Assembly (NCBI RefSeq): GCF_051622035.1
Contig: NC_135355.1
Location: 22,932,486-22,996,485, forward strand
Length of the DNA stretch: 64,000 bases
Source of the DNA: Arctopsyche grandis
Lineage: Eukaryota; Arthropoda; Insecta; Trichoptera; Hydropsychidae
Reading direction: 5' to 3'
The position numbers were made by a program, and so were the translations under genes. Shown in pieces: positions 1 to 9,739 of this stretch; the first letter of the stretch is position 1, and every line of letters begins with the position of its first letter. Under the pieces are notes generated by a model, which worked only from the letters and a program-made list of their open reading frames with translations, searched no databases and was not told the DNA's origin.

Positions 1-803
1 CTTTTTACATTCTCTCGGGTAGCTTTCGAGCACTTCTTCCGTCCATATATCTTCCGTTCTTCTAGAAACGTGACCCACCCGTTGCCATTTCTATCTCTTC
101 ATTCTCACCATTATATCAACCACCTTTATCGTATTTGTCACCCACGTATTCCGTTACCCATCTCTTCTCATTATACCAATCATACGGCGTTCCACACTTA
201 TTTGAGTACACTGGACCTTATGCAGCATTCTGGACAATGCGTATTCAATGCCCATGTTTCGCATACATACAAATACAAAATACAAAAAGTCGTATTGTCC
301 CTGCCGGCAGGTATCCATCCCATCATAGAAGCAACACGATTGTCTAGTAATTATTATATTACTATTTATTGTTGTCATATGTCCATTGCCTATGTATTTT
401 AATTCATAGAAAAATATATACTGTAATATTATTTTAGCTAGAGACATTTGAAATACATATAAGAAAAATGCCCTATTTTGCATGTTTTTTTAAAATTCGT
501 ATCTCGCCTTAATTTAAAAATATAAATAATCATTTTTAATCGTAAAACATAGGTGAAATCAAATAATAAAACCAAAAAAACTTGTGTATAGCTTCATGTA
601 ATTAAAAAAAAATCGAAAACATCGAACAATTGAAAGTGATGCGATTTCTCTGCATATTTCTGTATGTCATCACTAGAGACCCGTATTTTGGGTATCTATT
701 TTTGTCAATTTTAGCATTTTCATTTTGCATTTTAGCGTTTTAGGGCATTAAAAAAGGTATGCGGTTTATTATACTCGTAATGATACAAAGCTTTATTCCA
801 AAT
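1..803. other. Non-coding left flank
   Basis: AT-rich sequence with only short open frames of low-complexity composition. I see no domain, splice-bounded exon or transposon end in it. Confidence 0.5.
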
Positions 804-2550
804 ATTTATTAATTTATTTATTTATTTATTTATTTAATAGTTTTGGACCATTGTGGCATTACAGGAAGAACCTAATGCGCCACAATGGCCTACATTTGAA
901 AAAGATATAAAAACATGATATAAAAACAAGTATACTGTAAATAAAGGAAAAAAGCAAAAGCAGAAAACATGGTAAAATAAAATAATAAAAAAAAGTAACA
1001 AAAGGAAAATAATACCTCATTCAGAGAGAAAAAAAATAACAAAAGTGTAAAAATTAAAAATAAAATCCATAAATCCCATTCTTTGTTTACACTGAGCAAA
1101 ATTAAAATAGTATATAAAAATGTACAAAAGAGAAAGAAAAAATAAAATAAAATAAAACAAAATATGAATAAAAAATAAAATCACAGCGAGGTCCAAATGG
1201 AAGAGAGTAGATTAAGATTCCACTCATTCATCACATTCAAATTAAGAAAGTAATGATGAGCGCAGGTTACCAGATAAATATGTTAAGATAATATCCGACA
1301 ATCTACGCTCCCCAAGGTGGAAAATATCACATTCAGGGACAGCAGCAACGATTTCATTGAGAAGTCGAATAGCTCTTGGAATAGGAGCCATTCGAAAAAG
1401 AACTGTGCGAGCAGCAGGTACAACCATTAAATGATGATGTCTACCACGCACATAATTATTAGGGACATAAAGTCCCAACTGTTCCAGCAACAACGGGCAT
1501 GACGTATTACCACGCAATAGCTGGAGAACGAAACGAATTAACGAGAAGTTTCTCCGAAGTTCAAGGGAATTATACCCAAGCATGCCCAAAAGGAAAGGAG
1601 TAGGATAGAGATATGGGTAGTACCCATACTCTTTCTTATAAAGAAAACGAAGAAATGCTTTTTGCACTTTTTCTATAATAAGAGAGTAGTTTGCTTCATG
1701 CGGATTCCACACAATTGCATTATACTCTAGCTTACTTCTAACAAGTGAGTTGAAAAGCAAGCGAGAAGACAAGGGGTTGGAGAATAATCTAGCATATCTC
1801 AAGACAAATCCAAGTCGACGAAAGGAAACGTCAGCGATTGTCTTGATGTGGTTGTGAAAGGTGAATTGAGGATCAAAAGTGATACCCAAGTCGACCATTG
1901 ATTCCACGCGCTTCAACAATACGGATCCAATGGAATATCCGTGACAATAGAGCGAATTCGCACGTCCATAACTCATAATAGCACATTTACTAGTATTCAG
2001 TTCAAGCCCTAAACTGGAACTGAACTCTAAAACAGCGTTAATATCAGCTTGAAGGAGAGAGGCTTGCCTCTCATCCTTAACAGCAAAGAATAGTTTAACG
2101 TCGTCAGCAAACAAGAGACATGAAGCATTGCGTAGTACTTTTGGGAGGTTATTAATGACTATTGTAAATAGTAAAGGGCCTAAGGTGGACCCCTGAGTTA
2201 CACCAGATCGCGTAAAAAATGAAGGAGATTCATAAATACCATATCTAACAAATTGCTTCCTATCACTAAGATAAGAAGCAAAGAGTTTAAGAAGACGTGG
2301 AGAAAAGCCCACTTCAGCTAATCTGATCATAAGAGCGTCATTGTTGACAAGATCAAATGCTTTTCGAAAGTCAAAGTAGGCTACATCAACTTGTTGTCCA
2401 CGGTCAACTTTAGACATGGTATAATATGAAAAGCAGGCAAGATTAGTGGTAGTGGAACGACATGGTGAAAAACCATGCTGCTCATCACACAACAATCTTT
2501 TGAACTGCAAAAGAATCAAACGGTGAAGGATATTGAGATAAAATTACAGT
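804..2550 (-). mobile_element. 5'-truncated non-LTR retrotransposon (LINE, Jockey/CR1-like)
   Basis: The element reads on the minus strand. It holds the reverse transcriptase frame at 1242-2519, then a 3' untranslated part, and ends at an ATTT-repeat tail at 808-837, which reads as TAAA repeats on the element strand. The 5' side breaks off near 2550, inside the RT domain, so the endonuclease and ORF1 are missing. 5' truncation is usual for LINE copies. Assignment to the Jockey/CR1 side is a guess from the style of the RT domain. A decayed relative lies at 11276-11585. Confidence 0.8.
1242..2519 (-). CDS. Reverse transcriptase, C-terminal part, of a truncated LINE
   Basis: An open frame of 425 residues reads through the palm and thumb of a non-LTR reverse transcriptase. 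Visible landmarks in order are HGFSPCRSTTTNL near the start, YFDFRKAFDLVNN, SGVTQGSTLGPLLF, the catalytic box FADDVKLF, and a C-terminal region with LEYNAIVWNPHE. The enzyme family copies element RNA into DNA at a nicked target. The frame has no internal stop, so the copy is fairly young, but the apparent start is a TTG near the 5' truncation point and coding-like sequence continues upstream of it (LNILHRL), so this is not a native start. No host function is suggested. RT identity is secure; autonomous activity is ruled out by the missing 5' half. Confidence 0.9.
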   Translation of the reverse strand: MILLQFKRLLCDEQHGFSPCRSTTTNLACFSYYTMSKVDRGQQVDVAYFDFRKAFDLVNNDALMIRLAEVGFSPRLLKLFASYLSDRKQFVRYGIYESPSFFTRSGVTQGSTLGPLLFTIVINNLPKVLRNASCLLFADDVKLFFAVKDERQASLLQADINAVLEFSSSLGLELNTSKCAIMSYGRANSLYCHGYSIGSVLLKRVESMVDLGITFDPQFTFHNHIKTIADVSFRRLGFVLRYARLFSNPLSSRLLFNSLVRSKLEYNAIVWNPHEANYSLIIEKVQKAFLRFLYKKEYGYYPYLYPTPFLLGMLGYNSLELRRNFSLIRFVLQLLRGNTSCPLLLEQLGLYVPNNYVRGRHHHLMVVPAARTVLFRMAPIPRAIRLLNEIVAAVPECDIFHLGERRLSDIILTYLSGNLRSSLLS

Positions 2551-3226
2551 TTACAGTAGAACTTAAATGAATGCAATAGAAATTAAACTAATGCAAAATT
2601 AATTTTATTTTATATTCATGTATAATTTATTTCAAAGCGAAAAATGTATTATTGCGTGGTTTATACATCAATGAAAATTTATATATACATATACATACAT
2701 GTTTTATTTGTATACGCCACTGGAAAATTTGGTATGTAGACAAATGGACACCCACTTTTTTAAGAACTACATAATTAATTGGATAAATAAACGATCGTCA
2801 AAACATTGCTTGCAATGTATCTACAGATACAGTCCTATATATTATATCACATATGTATTAATCGGTTGTAATTAAAAAAAAACTTTTTTTGAAAATGAGT
2901 CAATTACTGTCGATCACAATATTTTTAATGGTGTTACGTGTATTTTAATGGTGTTACGGCTATCGCAGAACGTTTGGATTTTTATTTTTATTTTTTTAGT
3001 ATAAAATATTTACAGTATGTACTATTATACATATGTAAGTACGTCAAATATTATTGCTGTGTATATTGGATTGAAGAAAATTGTACAATTCCAATATTTT
3101 TCAGCCTAGCGCCGACGATTTAATCGTTGCAAATTAATCAAAGTATATGTATTATAAATACTACCTATAGTAATTACGATAGAAACATTTTACAATTTTT
3201 GTAAAAAAAATATGTATTAATTGCAG
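2551..3226. other. AT-rich spacer without recognisable gene
   Basis: Low-complexity AT-rich sequence with several ATACATATACATACAT-type runs. Nothing coding is supported. Confidence 0.4.
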
Positions 3227-3337
3227 GATAAATGAAATCCTATGGAACATTTAATTATGGTATTTTTGACTATTGTTATAATTGGAATGTTACTAGTAGT
3301 AATTCGAATAATATTTCGGAAATCAAAAATAAATTAA
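3227..3337 (+). pseudogene. Possible relic of a NimC transmembrane exon
   Basis: After an acceptor (TTGCAG, ends 3226) the DNA resembles the start of the membrane exon of the downstream NimC-like gene (7653 onward): both have an A-rich start, GAAA, then TGG followed by a hydrophobic stretch. Frame one reads INEILWNI and stops. The frame beginning at the ATG at 3242 reads a hydrophobic run (LIMVFLTIVIIGMLLVVI) and then basic FRKSK, like a stop-transfer. A single frameshift would separate the two. No donor follows the open frame. It could also be chance AT-rich hydrophobic coding. Confidence 0.3.
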
Positions 3338-3364
3338 TTGAATTTTCCTTCTTGATTATCATCC

Positions 3365-3591
3365 CGCGCACACATTAATCCCCTGTATTAATGTGTGCCC
3401 GCAGAATACGGGAGGAAAAGCCAGTTCCTCTTGTTCCTGTTGTATCCTGCTCGCGCAAATTAAGTGAGTATGTACCGTTTACCATGCACCCTTTTTTTTA
3501 TCTTTCGACTTAAGATATTTCGATTTTTGATCTTTGCCTTCCGATATTTGCATTTTCCGGCATTTCACATTCCGGCCCGTCACGGAGACCG
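3365..3591. repeat. Foldback-type MITE, right-half copy
   Basis: This matches the right arm of the complete element at 9191-9505, including the AGGAAAAGCC core, the poly-T stretch and the terminal CACGGAGACCG. The left arm is missing. One of three copies in the window. Confidence 0.75.
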
Positions 3592-3701
3592 ACTAAAGAT
3601 ATACCTATTTTTTTCAAGAGTCAAGAAAAAAAAAATTTTTTAATCAATTACATATTACAATATAACCGATATTAAACGATATAATCTACTTTCATAATTA
3701 T

Positions 3702-3915
3702 CAGTGCCTGTTTTAGGGGGGGCTGGGTCGGGCGGTGCCCAAAGGCGCCAAATAAGTTAGGGCGCCGCATGATGCCCCAAAGGTGCTTTAACATTTAAAA
3801 TTAGAGCGCCAAAAGCCATACAAAATTTTAGATTAGAGCGCAAACTCGAAAGTTTATTCTAAGGGTGTTTAAAAAAAATTGTCCGAAGCCGCCATTGGGT
3901 GTAAGGCTGGCACTG
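3702..3915. mobile_element. hAT-type MITE with perfect 8-bp target duplication
   Basis: Ends are CAGTGCC and GGCACTG. The 8-bp direct repeat ATAATTAT lies immediately on both sides (3694-3701 and 3916-3923). CAGTG ends with an 8-bp duplication are typical of hAT transposons. The interior (214 bp in all) is GC-richer than its surroundings and has no transposase, so it is non-autonomous. Confidence 0.85.
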
Positions 3916-3935
3916 ATAATTATGGGCACATTTTG

Positions 3936-4137
3936 AAAGATACTTTGTATGTTAATATATACATATGTTTATAAGTACATAACTTTGGTTGGTAATCGTA
4001 AACAAGTCAAAATTTCTATGACGACGAGTCGATTCAAATAAATTTAATAAAAAAACAAATGAATATTTACTATTAGATCCGCCATGTTTACGCTGTTTAT
4101 ATTACAAATACTGAGCGAAGCCGGGTAAAACAAGTAG
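3936..4137 (+). mobile_element. Helitron-like non-autonomous element, 3' part
   Basis: The segment shares a block (TTTCTATGACGACGA and an A-rich run) with 51315-51510, and its end (GAGCGAAGCCGGGTAAAAC) is shared with 60636-60869 and, inverted, with 39039-39290. The terminal CTAG seen in the other copies is changed here. The Helitron assignment rests on the TC...CTAG|T ends of the complete copy. Confidence 0.5.
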
Positions 4138-4243
4138 TGTTAAATAAATATAATAAACTTAAGTAAATCTGTATTTAACAATTAATGATATTTATCAGTT
4201 ATTTATTATACTAACACATACATATGTACTTTTTTTTTTGCAG

Positions 4244-4341
4244 ATAATGAGATTATTGATGAAGAAATCATATTATCTAAAGTTGAAGAAATACATAAAA
4301 TATACCAAATTAATAAAGAAAGGAAATTCATAGAAAAATAA
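4244..4341 (+). pseudogene. Possible orphan cytoplasmic-tail exon of a NimC-like gene
   Basis: A strong acceptor (T-tract then TTTGCAG, ends 4243) is followed by an open reading NEIIDEEIILSKVEEIHKIY and a stop at 4339-4341. The phase (two bases complete the split codon) is the same as for the tail exons of both intact NimC-like genes in this window. The peptide is acidic and contains one tyrosine. Together with 3227-3337 it may be what is left of a further NimC paralogue, but no EGF exon is visible to its left, so it may equally be noise. Confidence 0.3.
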
Positions 4342-5632
4342 GAAATTTGATTGAACATTTTGATTTTTACTGCATGTTTTATAAAAAATACAAGAACAAT
4401 CACGAATCTACGAAGTATATATTTATATACATACATAAATTATAACTATAATACATTTGTAATAATATACCTAAATATTAAATGCAGGAAAGTTCATTGT
4501 TTATACATATGTAGATGAATTTTCGAATGAAATATTTTACGTTGTACTTATATTATATTTATTACCTGTTATTAAAATTAATTAAAAAAAATAATGTACC
4601 TCAATATACCTTAAGTTAATTTACTCTTTCAAGTCATGTATAATTTGAGAGACAGCATTTTTTAATGCTTTTTTTGGCACATGTGTTCGATCTATATGCA
4701 ATAACATCTACGAACACACGAAGCATACAGATTTTGTAATATTTTAATGATAAAAAAATAATTTAATGCGATACGGCTTGTCAATAGCATTTATAGTTTC
4801 GAATTGAATGATCTAGAATGATGAGACAAGTATAGTAACGGTGAGTTCATTTTACGAGAGTGGATGTTTCGCAGGGGAGCCGCCCCGCCCCACTCACATT
4901 TCTAGTAACCAAAAAAGAAATTCTGTATATTGTTGGTGACATTACAAGAGAATTTTTGAGATTGACTTCTACATTTTTATATTTGTTTAAGATAACATTT
5001 CATCAGTACTACCTATATATGTATGTATAATCGAATCCATATTACATCTAAAATATATTTGAAATCGATTGAATGGTTAACACACCATTTTCAGAACATA
5101 CGTAAAAGTGATCGAAAAATTATAATAAGAAGAGGCTAGTAAAAATGCTTATCATCAATTCTTGGAGGAATTAATTTAATAACAACAATTTTTAATATAA
5201 AATTTAAAAATATAAATATCTTTGTAGATTTTTTAGCACCATTTTATTAAAAACTGATTTCATTAGATTGATTTATTTTTATTCATCATATAATCAATTA
5301 TGTATGTACATTACATTAAATTTTGAAAAGACAAACATAGATTTAAATACTTTTTTTTCCATTTGGCAACTCCGTTACAGATTGTGTGCATACATGTATA
5401 TATGTATATATATGTATGTATATCTATGTACTACATATATTAGTATGTATGTACATATGTAGGTGTGCTTAAGGAAGAGTAAATAAATTGATAAGCGTCG
5501 TTGAACAAACCGACACAGTTAATTCTATATTTCAGTGTCAAAGTGGTCGCTTATGTAGCCAATACTATTAAGTATAGCTTGTGATATTTTGAAATTTTAC
5601 TTAAATTCATGGATTGATTTTGAACGTCAATA
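4342..5632. other. Non-coding spacer upstream of the first intact Nimrod gene
   Basis: AT-rich, with ATGTATGTACATATGT-type motifs around 5390-5460 and a GC-rich patch near 4870-4895. No exon or transposon end is convincing. Confidence 0.4.
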
Positions 5633-8335
5633 ATGAACTTACAAACTATTTTACCAATTTTAATATTGATTTGTGTTGACAGGTTTGTGTTTAAATTTAA
5701 ATGTAATTACACTGAGCAACAAAAAAAAAAATACCAGAGCGGAGACTAGCCAATCTTTACTAAGTTTGACCCACTGAATTCGAATATGATATTGATTTTT
5801 GTTGGTGGGTGATCGTTTACGAGATATGAGCGAATAAAAAAATCCGCGATTTTTACAGTTTTTTGGCTTTTGCGGTAAATATGCTTTTGCGGTAACTTTG
5901 TAAATATGCATAAATATATATATTAGCAGCCAGCGAAGTAGTGGAAATTCTATCATTACAATTAAAATTAATCACAGTAAATGGAAATTCTGGAGAGTCA
6001 ACATTAATCAAAGTGGGGAATTCGCGAAAAATCTCCCAAAATAATGTAGTGTCTGATTATAATGAATGTACATACATATATGTACATATGTATGTATGTA
6101 TGGATTTTTAATAGAATTAATGAAATGCCATTGAACATTGAAATTATTCTCAAATGTAAAACATTTTATCAATTTTGTATGACACATAGTTGATAACGTG
6201 TTGATATATCAAGGAGCATAATCGAAGCTTTTGTATATTTTATATATGTACATACATACATACGCATATGAACTGTATATGTATACAGACAGTTATCGCG
6301 ACTGACACATACGGGATGTCGATATAATATACTACTATATTTACATGTATGTATTTATATACATTTTGAATAAGACATTGATATTTATCAACTTGTCTAT
6401 TTTGTGTCGATGACTACATATTATATTATATGTACAATATTACTATGTATTTTGGTATAAAACCATTATTTTGTATGTATGTATTGTTAATACATCTCCG
6501 AGTAAATCAAATATACCAAAATGTAAAAAAAATAAAAACCGATTCTTTACATTGAAAACAGATAACTTTGGACTTTCAAGGTTAATAAGTTATGTAAACG
6601 ATATGAGACATAAAATCCTTTGCTAGATACAAAACTACATATTCTGTACTTAAAATGTTAGAAGACATGCATATGTATGTACATATGTATGTATGATATT
6701 ATACTCAAATAAATTTCAAATAATGTTTCAGAATTTACAATTTTAAGAAAAAAAAATTTGATTTAATTTTAGTGTTTTTTTTTTTGTTTTCAGATCAAAG
6801 AGTGATTTATCACACTTGAATTGTACCTCTCGTAATTGTACCAACGCTACATGTAAGCCTAAAGACTCGGCGAATTCCGAGTTCGAATGCACTTGCAAAC
6901 TAGGTTATCACAAAAGCATTACCGAAAACAGTTGCAAGCCGATATGTGACAAAAGATGCATCAACGGAGAGTGCACAGATCCGAATACTTGCACATGTTT
7001 CAAAAATTATATACTGGATACCGCTGATCAATATAAATGCAATCCAACATGCCCTACGCCTTGTATCAATGGGTTTTGTTCATCGCCGGGGAAGTGCTCT
7101 TGTAATCAGGGTTACTCGTCGGTCGGATCGAATATGACATGCGAACCATTCTGCGAAGATTGCTCCCATGGGAAATGCATAAAGCCTAATTTTTGCAAAT
7201 GCGATGAAGGATATAAGAAGTCGAGAGATGGTGGATGTGAGGCCTATTGCTATGGAAATTGCGAGAACGGGGTATGCAGAGCTCCAGATAATTGTGTCTG
7301 CTCGGCAGGTTATACCATGAGCGATAAAGGAAAATGCGTTTTATGCGATGGTGGTTGTGAAAATGCACTCTGTGTAAAGGGTATTTGTGTTTGCAACGAG
7401 GGTTACAATAAAACATATGATGGAAAATGCCTACCCATTTGTCAACACAAATGTGTTAATGGGAAATGTATTGCACCTGACGTTTGTGGTTGTTTTAACA
7501 GTTGGGACGGACCAGATTGTACTGATGTCAAGATAACGGTGGAGATTCTAAAAGAAGAATCAAAGTAATGCTTTGTAAATATTGCCATTGTACTAGTCAC
7601 GAAAAGTGTTTATTTTATCTTTAACATCAAATTAATATTATAAATATTACAGATTAAAAGAAACACGATGGATTATAATATTGGTAGTAGCTGTTTTAAT
7701 CGCAATCAGCGCATCTCTTGTGGCAAGACACAGAATAATGCAGACGCCGACCCCAAAAGATCATGAATTGACACCAACACAGCTATCTAAAGCAAATGGT
7801 AATATTGGTCTACATATGAGCCATTATAATTGAAAGTGGCATAAGTCCACTTTTTTTCATTTTGAGAAATATCTCGCAAAGCATTAAATATACTGTTTTG
7901 CATTTAACCATATTGGGTAAAAATACTGGCGGCCAGTAATATGTTCAAGTATTCTGCTTTTCCGAGATTCTGGACATATCAAATAACAATTTGTTAATTA
8001 AATCAAAAAGAAATAGTGTTTTTGGAACTGAAAATTGGACTTCCGCCACTGAAAATTGGACTTCAAATATAATTTCATATATGTATTTGGCTACCTGTTA
8101 TGTAGCTATCACCCAATTTTAAAAATTAAATAAAATATAGGTATAAAAATTATTCATACATAAATTTACAGAAGAATTAAACGCCGAGGCCGAGGAACAT
8201 ATATATACAGAAATTGATGAATTCCCAATTAGTAAATATAATGAGATAAAATTCTCCAGTGAAATTCCAGGTACAATTAAATCACTGAATTCAATGAATG
8301 TGGATTATGCTTATGATATTCCTAAATGTATCTAA
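5633..8335 (+). CDS. NimC-like transmembrane EGF-repeat receptor (4 exons, 376 aa)
   Basis: Exons derived by eye: 5633-5682, 6794-7564, 7653-7798, 8172-8335. All introns are GT..AG, the phases (2, 2, 1) agree, and the total of 1131 nt closes on TAA. Exon 1 encodes a signal peptide (MNLQTILPILILICV). Exon 2 encodes seven NIM/EGF units of about 35 residues with the CxPxCxxxCxNGxC and CxCxxGY spacing of the Nimrod family, ending at WDGPDC. Exon 3 gives one membrane helix (about 280-298, starting RWIIILVV) followed by basic RHR. Exon 4 is a cytoplasmic tail with YTEI, YNEI and YAYDI tyrosines. It lacks the N-terminal CCxGY NIM motif of the larger paralogue at 16843. Family role: hemocyte surface receptor in adhesion and phagocytosis. 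The exon plan and the last two EGF units match the paralogue. Exon 1 is the least certain part. Confidence 0.82.
5683..6793 (+). other. Intron 1 of the NimC-like gene
   Basis: The donor is CAG|gtttgt and the acceptor is a long T-tract followed by TTTTCAG. Inside, 5710-5900 has the look of a dispersed repeat (CACTGAGCAAC start, A-run, then GC-richer sequence), but I found no second end. Several ACATATGTATGT motifs occur at 6065-6100, 6240-6270 and 6665-6690. Confidence 0.5.
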
Positions 8336-8374
8336 AACGAGCAATACTTAAAAAAACCTTTGTGGATATCAAAA

Positions 8375-8380
8375 AATAAA
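8375..8380 (+). promoter_or_regulatory. Poly(A) signal AATAAA
   Basis: A canonical AATAAA lies 40 bp downstream of the TAA of the NimC-like gene, at a suitable distance for 3' end formation. Confidence 0.5.
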
Positions 8381-8715
8381 TGAATAATAGATAATCTCTG
8401 TGTGCAGGTTTAATGATATTAAATTTCCATTCGAGAATGTCGATTCTGAAATCCAAGATTACATATTTAAATGGATATATGTGCCCATAATTATGAATGT
8501 GGTCGAAGTCAAGAATTTAATAACTGAACCATTTTTTTTTTATTCGATTTTATCGTTTAATATCGGTTATATTGTAATATATTTAATTGTTTAAAAATTT
8601 TTTTTTTCTTTACTTAGACCACTTTCATATTTATGGGCACATATGTATGTAAGTGGTTGCTCGTTATTGAGCATGGTAAAATAGATGGAACAATATACAT
8701 ATGTATTCTTATTGC

Positions 8716-8718
<3 letters not shown>

Positions 8719-8786
<68 letters not shown>
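8719..8786. repeat. TA dinucleotide microsatellite
   Basis: An uninterrupted TA run of about 34 units, followed by a short imperfect extension to about 8804. Confidence 0.95.
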
Positions 8787-8792
<6 letters not shown>

Positions 8793-8884
8793 TATAATAT
8801 ATATGTAAAAATTGAATGTGAAATAATATGTACATTAAAAAAATTCTAACCCACATTTCCAATATTCATTCCACATTCGTTCAG

Positions 8885-8967
8885 ATTTCCCGATTCGTCC
8901 CGAATATGTTTATGCGTACACAAACACAATAGTGTTCACGTTCGCAGTGGCGTCCACCTACATATAA
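8885..8967 (+). other. Candidate alternative last exon of the NimC-like gene
   Basis: The acceptor GTTCAG ends at 8884. Exon 4 of the gene contains an internal donor CCAG|gtacaa at 8271. Splicing 8270 to 8885 keeps the frame and replaces the last part of the tail with DFPIRPEYVYAYTN and a short hydrophobic end, stopping at 8965-8967 (382 aa in all). Both tails carry a YAY motif. The poly(A) signal at 8375 would serve the short form. Only transcripts could prove it. Confidence 0.35.
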
Positions 8968-9190
8968 TTATTTCTAATCCTGTATCTACATATAAATATA
9001 TGTACCTATATATAAAAATCCCAATTGGTATACGATTTAGTGTTTCACCTAATTTTATAAATTTTATGAAAAAATTAAATATATTTTTTTAAAACTTTTC
9101 ATTTTGTTATGATCTATTATGTGATTACTTGATGTATTATTCGGGAAAATAAAAAATTCAGTTTTCATTGAATAATAGGCTATATCCTAC

Positions 9191-9505
9191 CGGTCTCCGT
9201 GACGGGCCCGAATGTGAAACGCCCGAAAACGCAAATATCGGAAGGCAAAGATCGAAATTTGAAATATCTTAGGTCGAAAGATAAAAAAGGGGTGCATGGT
9301 AAACGCTACATACTCACTTAATTTGCGCGAGCAGGATACAACAGAAACAAGAGGAACAGGCTTTTCCTCCCGTATTAATGTGCGCGCGCAGAATACGTAT
9401 GTATCGTTTACCATGCACCCTTTTTTTATCTTTCGACTTAAGATCTTTCGATTTTCGATATTTGCGTTTTCGGGCGTTTCACATTCGGGCCCGTCACGGA
9501 GACCG
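9191..9505. mobile_element. Foldback-type MITE, complete copy
   Basis: The ends are CGGTCTCCGTGACGGGCCCG on the left and its complement on the right, and the two arms stay complementary over most of the 315 bp, meeting around a GC-rich centre near 9355-9400. No coding capacity. Related copies lie at 3365-3591 (half) and 30406-30835 (expanded). The transposon superfamily is unresolved because no clear target duplication is visible. Confidence 0.85.
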
Positions 9506-9592
9506 ATTACAATACTTCACAAAATTATTTACGAGTTAACAAGTATACAAATCAGTCAGTTTATTGAACAAAAACATGTATTGATAAATTGA

Positions 9593-9738
9593 AAATATTC
9601 CCGATGTTTTCGAGATTCTAAAAAACGATTTCTCGAGAAATGAGAATCTCGGAATTTCACAATAAAATGTTCTCGAAAAACGAGAATCAAATCTTCTCGA
9701 GAAATCTCGAGTCGAGATTTCTCAATCACAACCTCTAA
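9593..9738. repeat. TCTCGAGA-rich transposon end fragment
   Basis: Palindromic TCTCGAGA and related words recur about every 20-30 bp, and the segment stops at CACAACCTCTA right beside the Nimrod relic. Read on the minus strand it begins TAGAGGTTGTG, which resembles a hAT end with subterminal repeats. The other end was not found. Confidence 0.45.
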
Positions 9739-9739
9739 T

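Noticed and set aside
70-483. Overlapping open frames of about 110 codons on both strands at the left edge
   Set aside because: His/Tyr/Ile-rich low-complexity peptides open on both strands, with no recognisable motif.
6560-6578. A 19-nt microexon-like piece between AACAG and gttaat upstream of the first NimC-like gene
   Set aside because: Its length mimics the microexon of the giant NimC gene, but direct splicing of 5682 to 6794 already gives a correct frame and signal peptide, and inserting it (19 nt) after exon 1 would break the frame.
8411-8594. Exon-like open frame FNDIKFPFENVDSEIQDYIF downstream of the NimC-like gene
   Set aside because: The peptide resembles a receptor tail, but its phase does not fit the membrane exon or exon 4 donors. 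It may be an old tail relic and is not supported as an exon.
8614-8862. Open frame through the TA microsatellite
   Set aside because: It encodes only an alternating Ile/Tyr run produced by the dinucleotide repeat.
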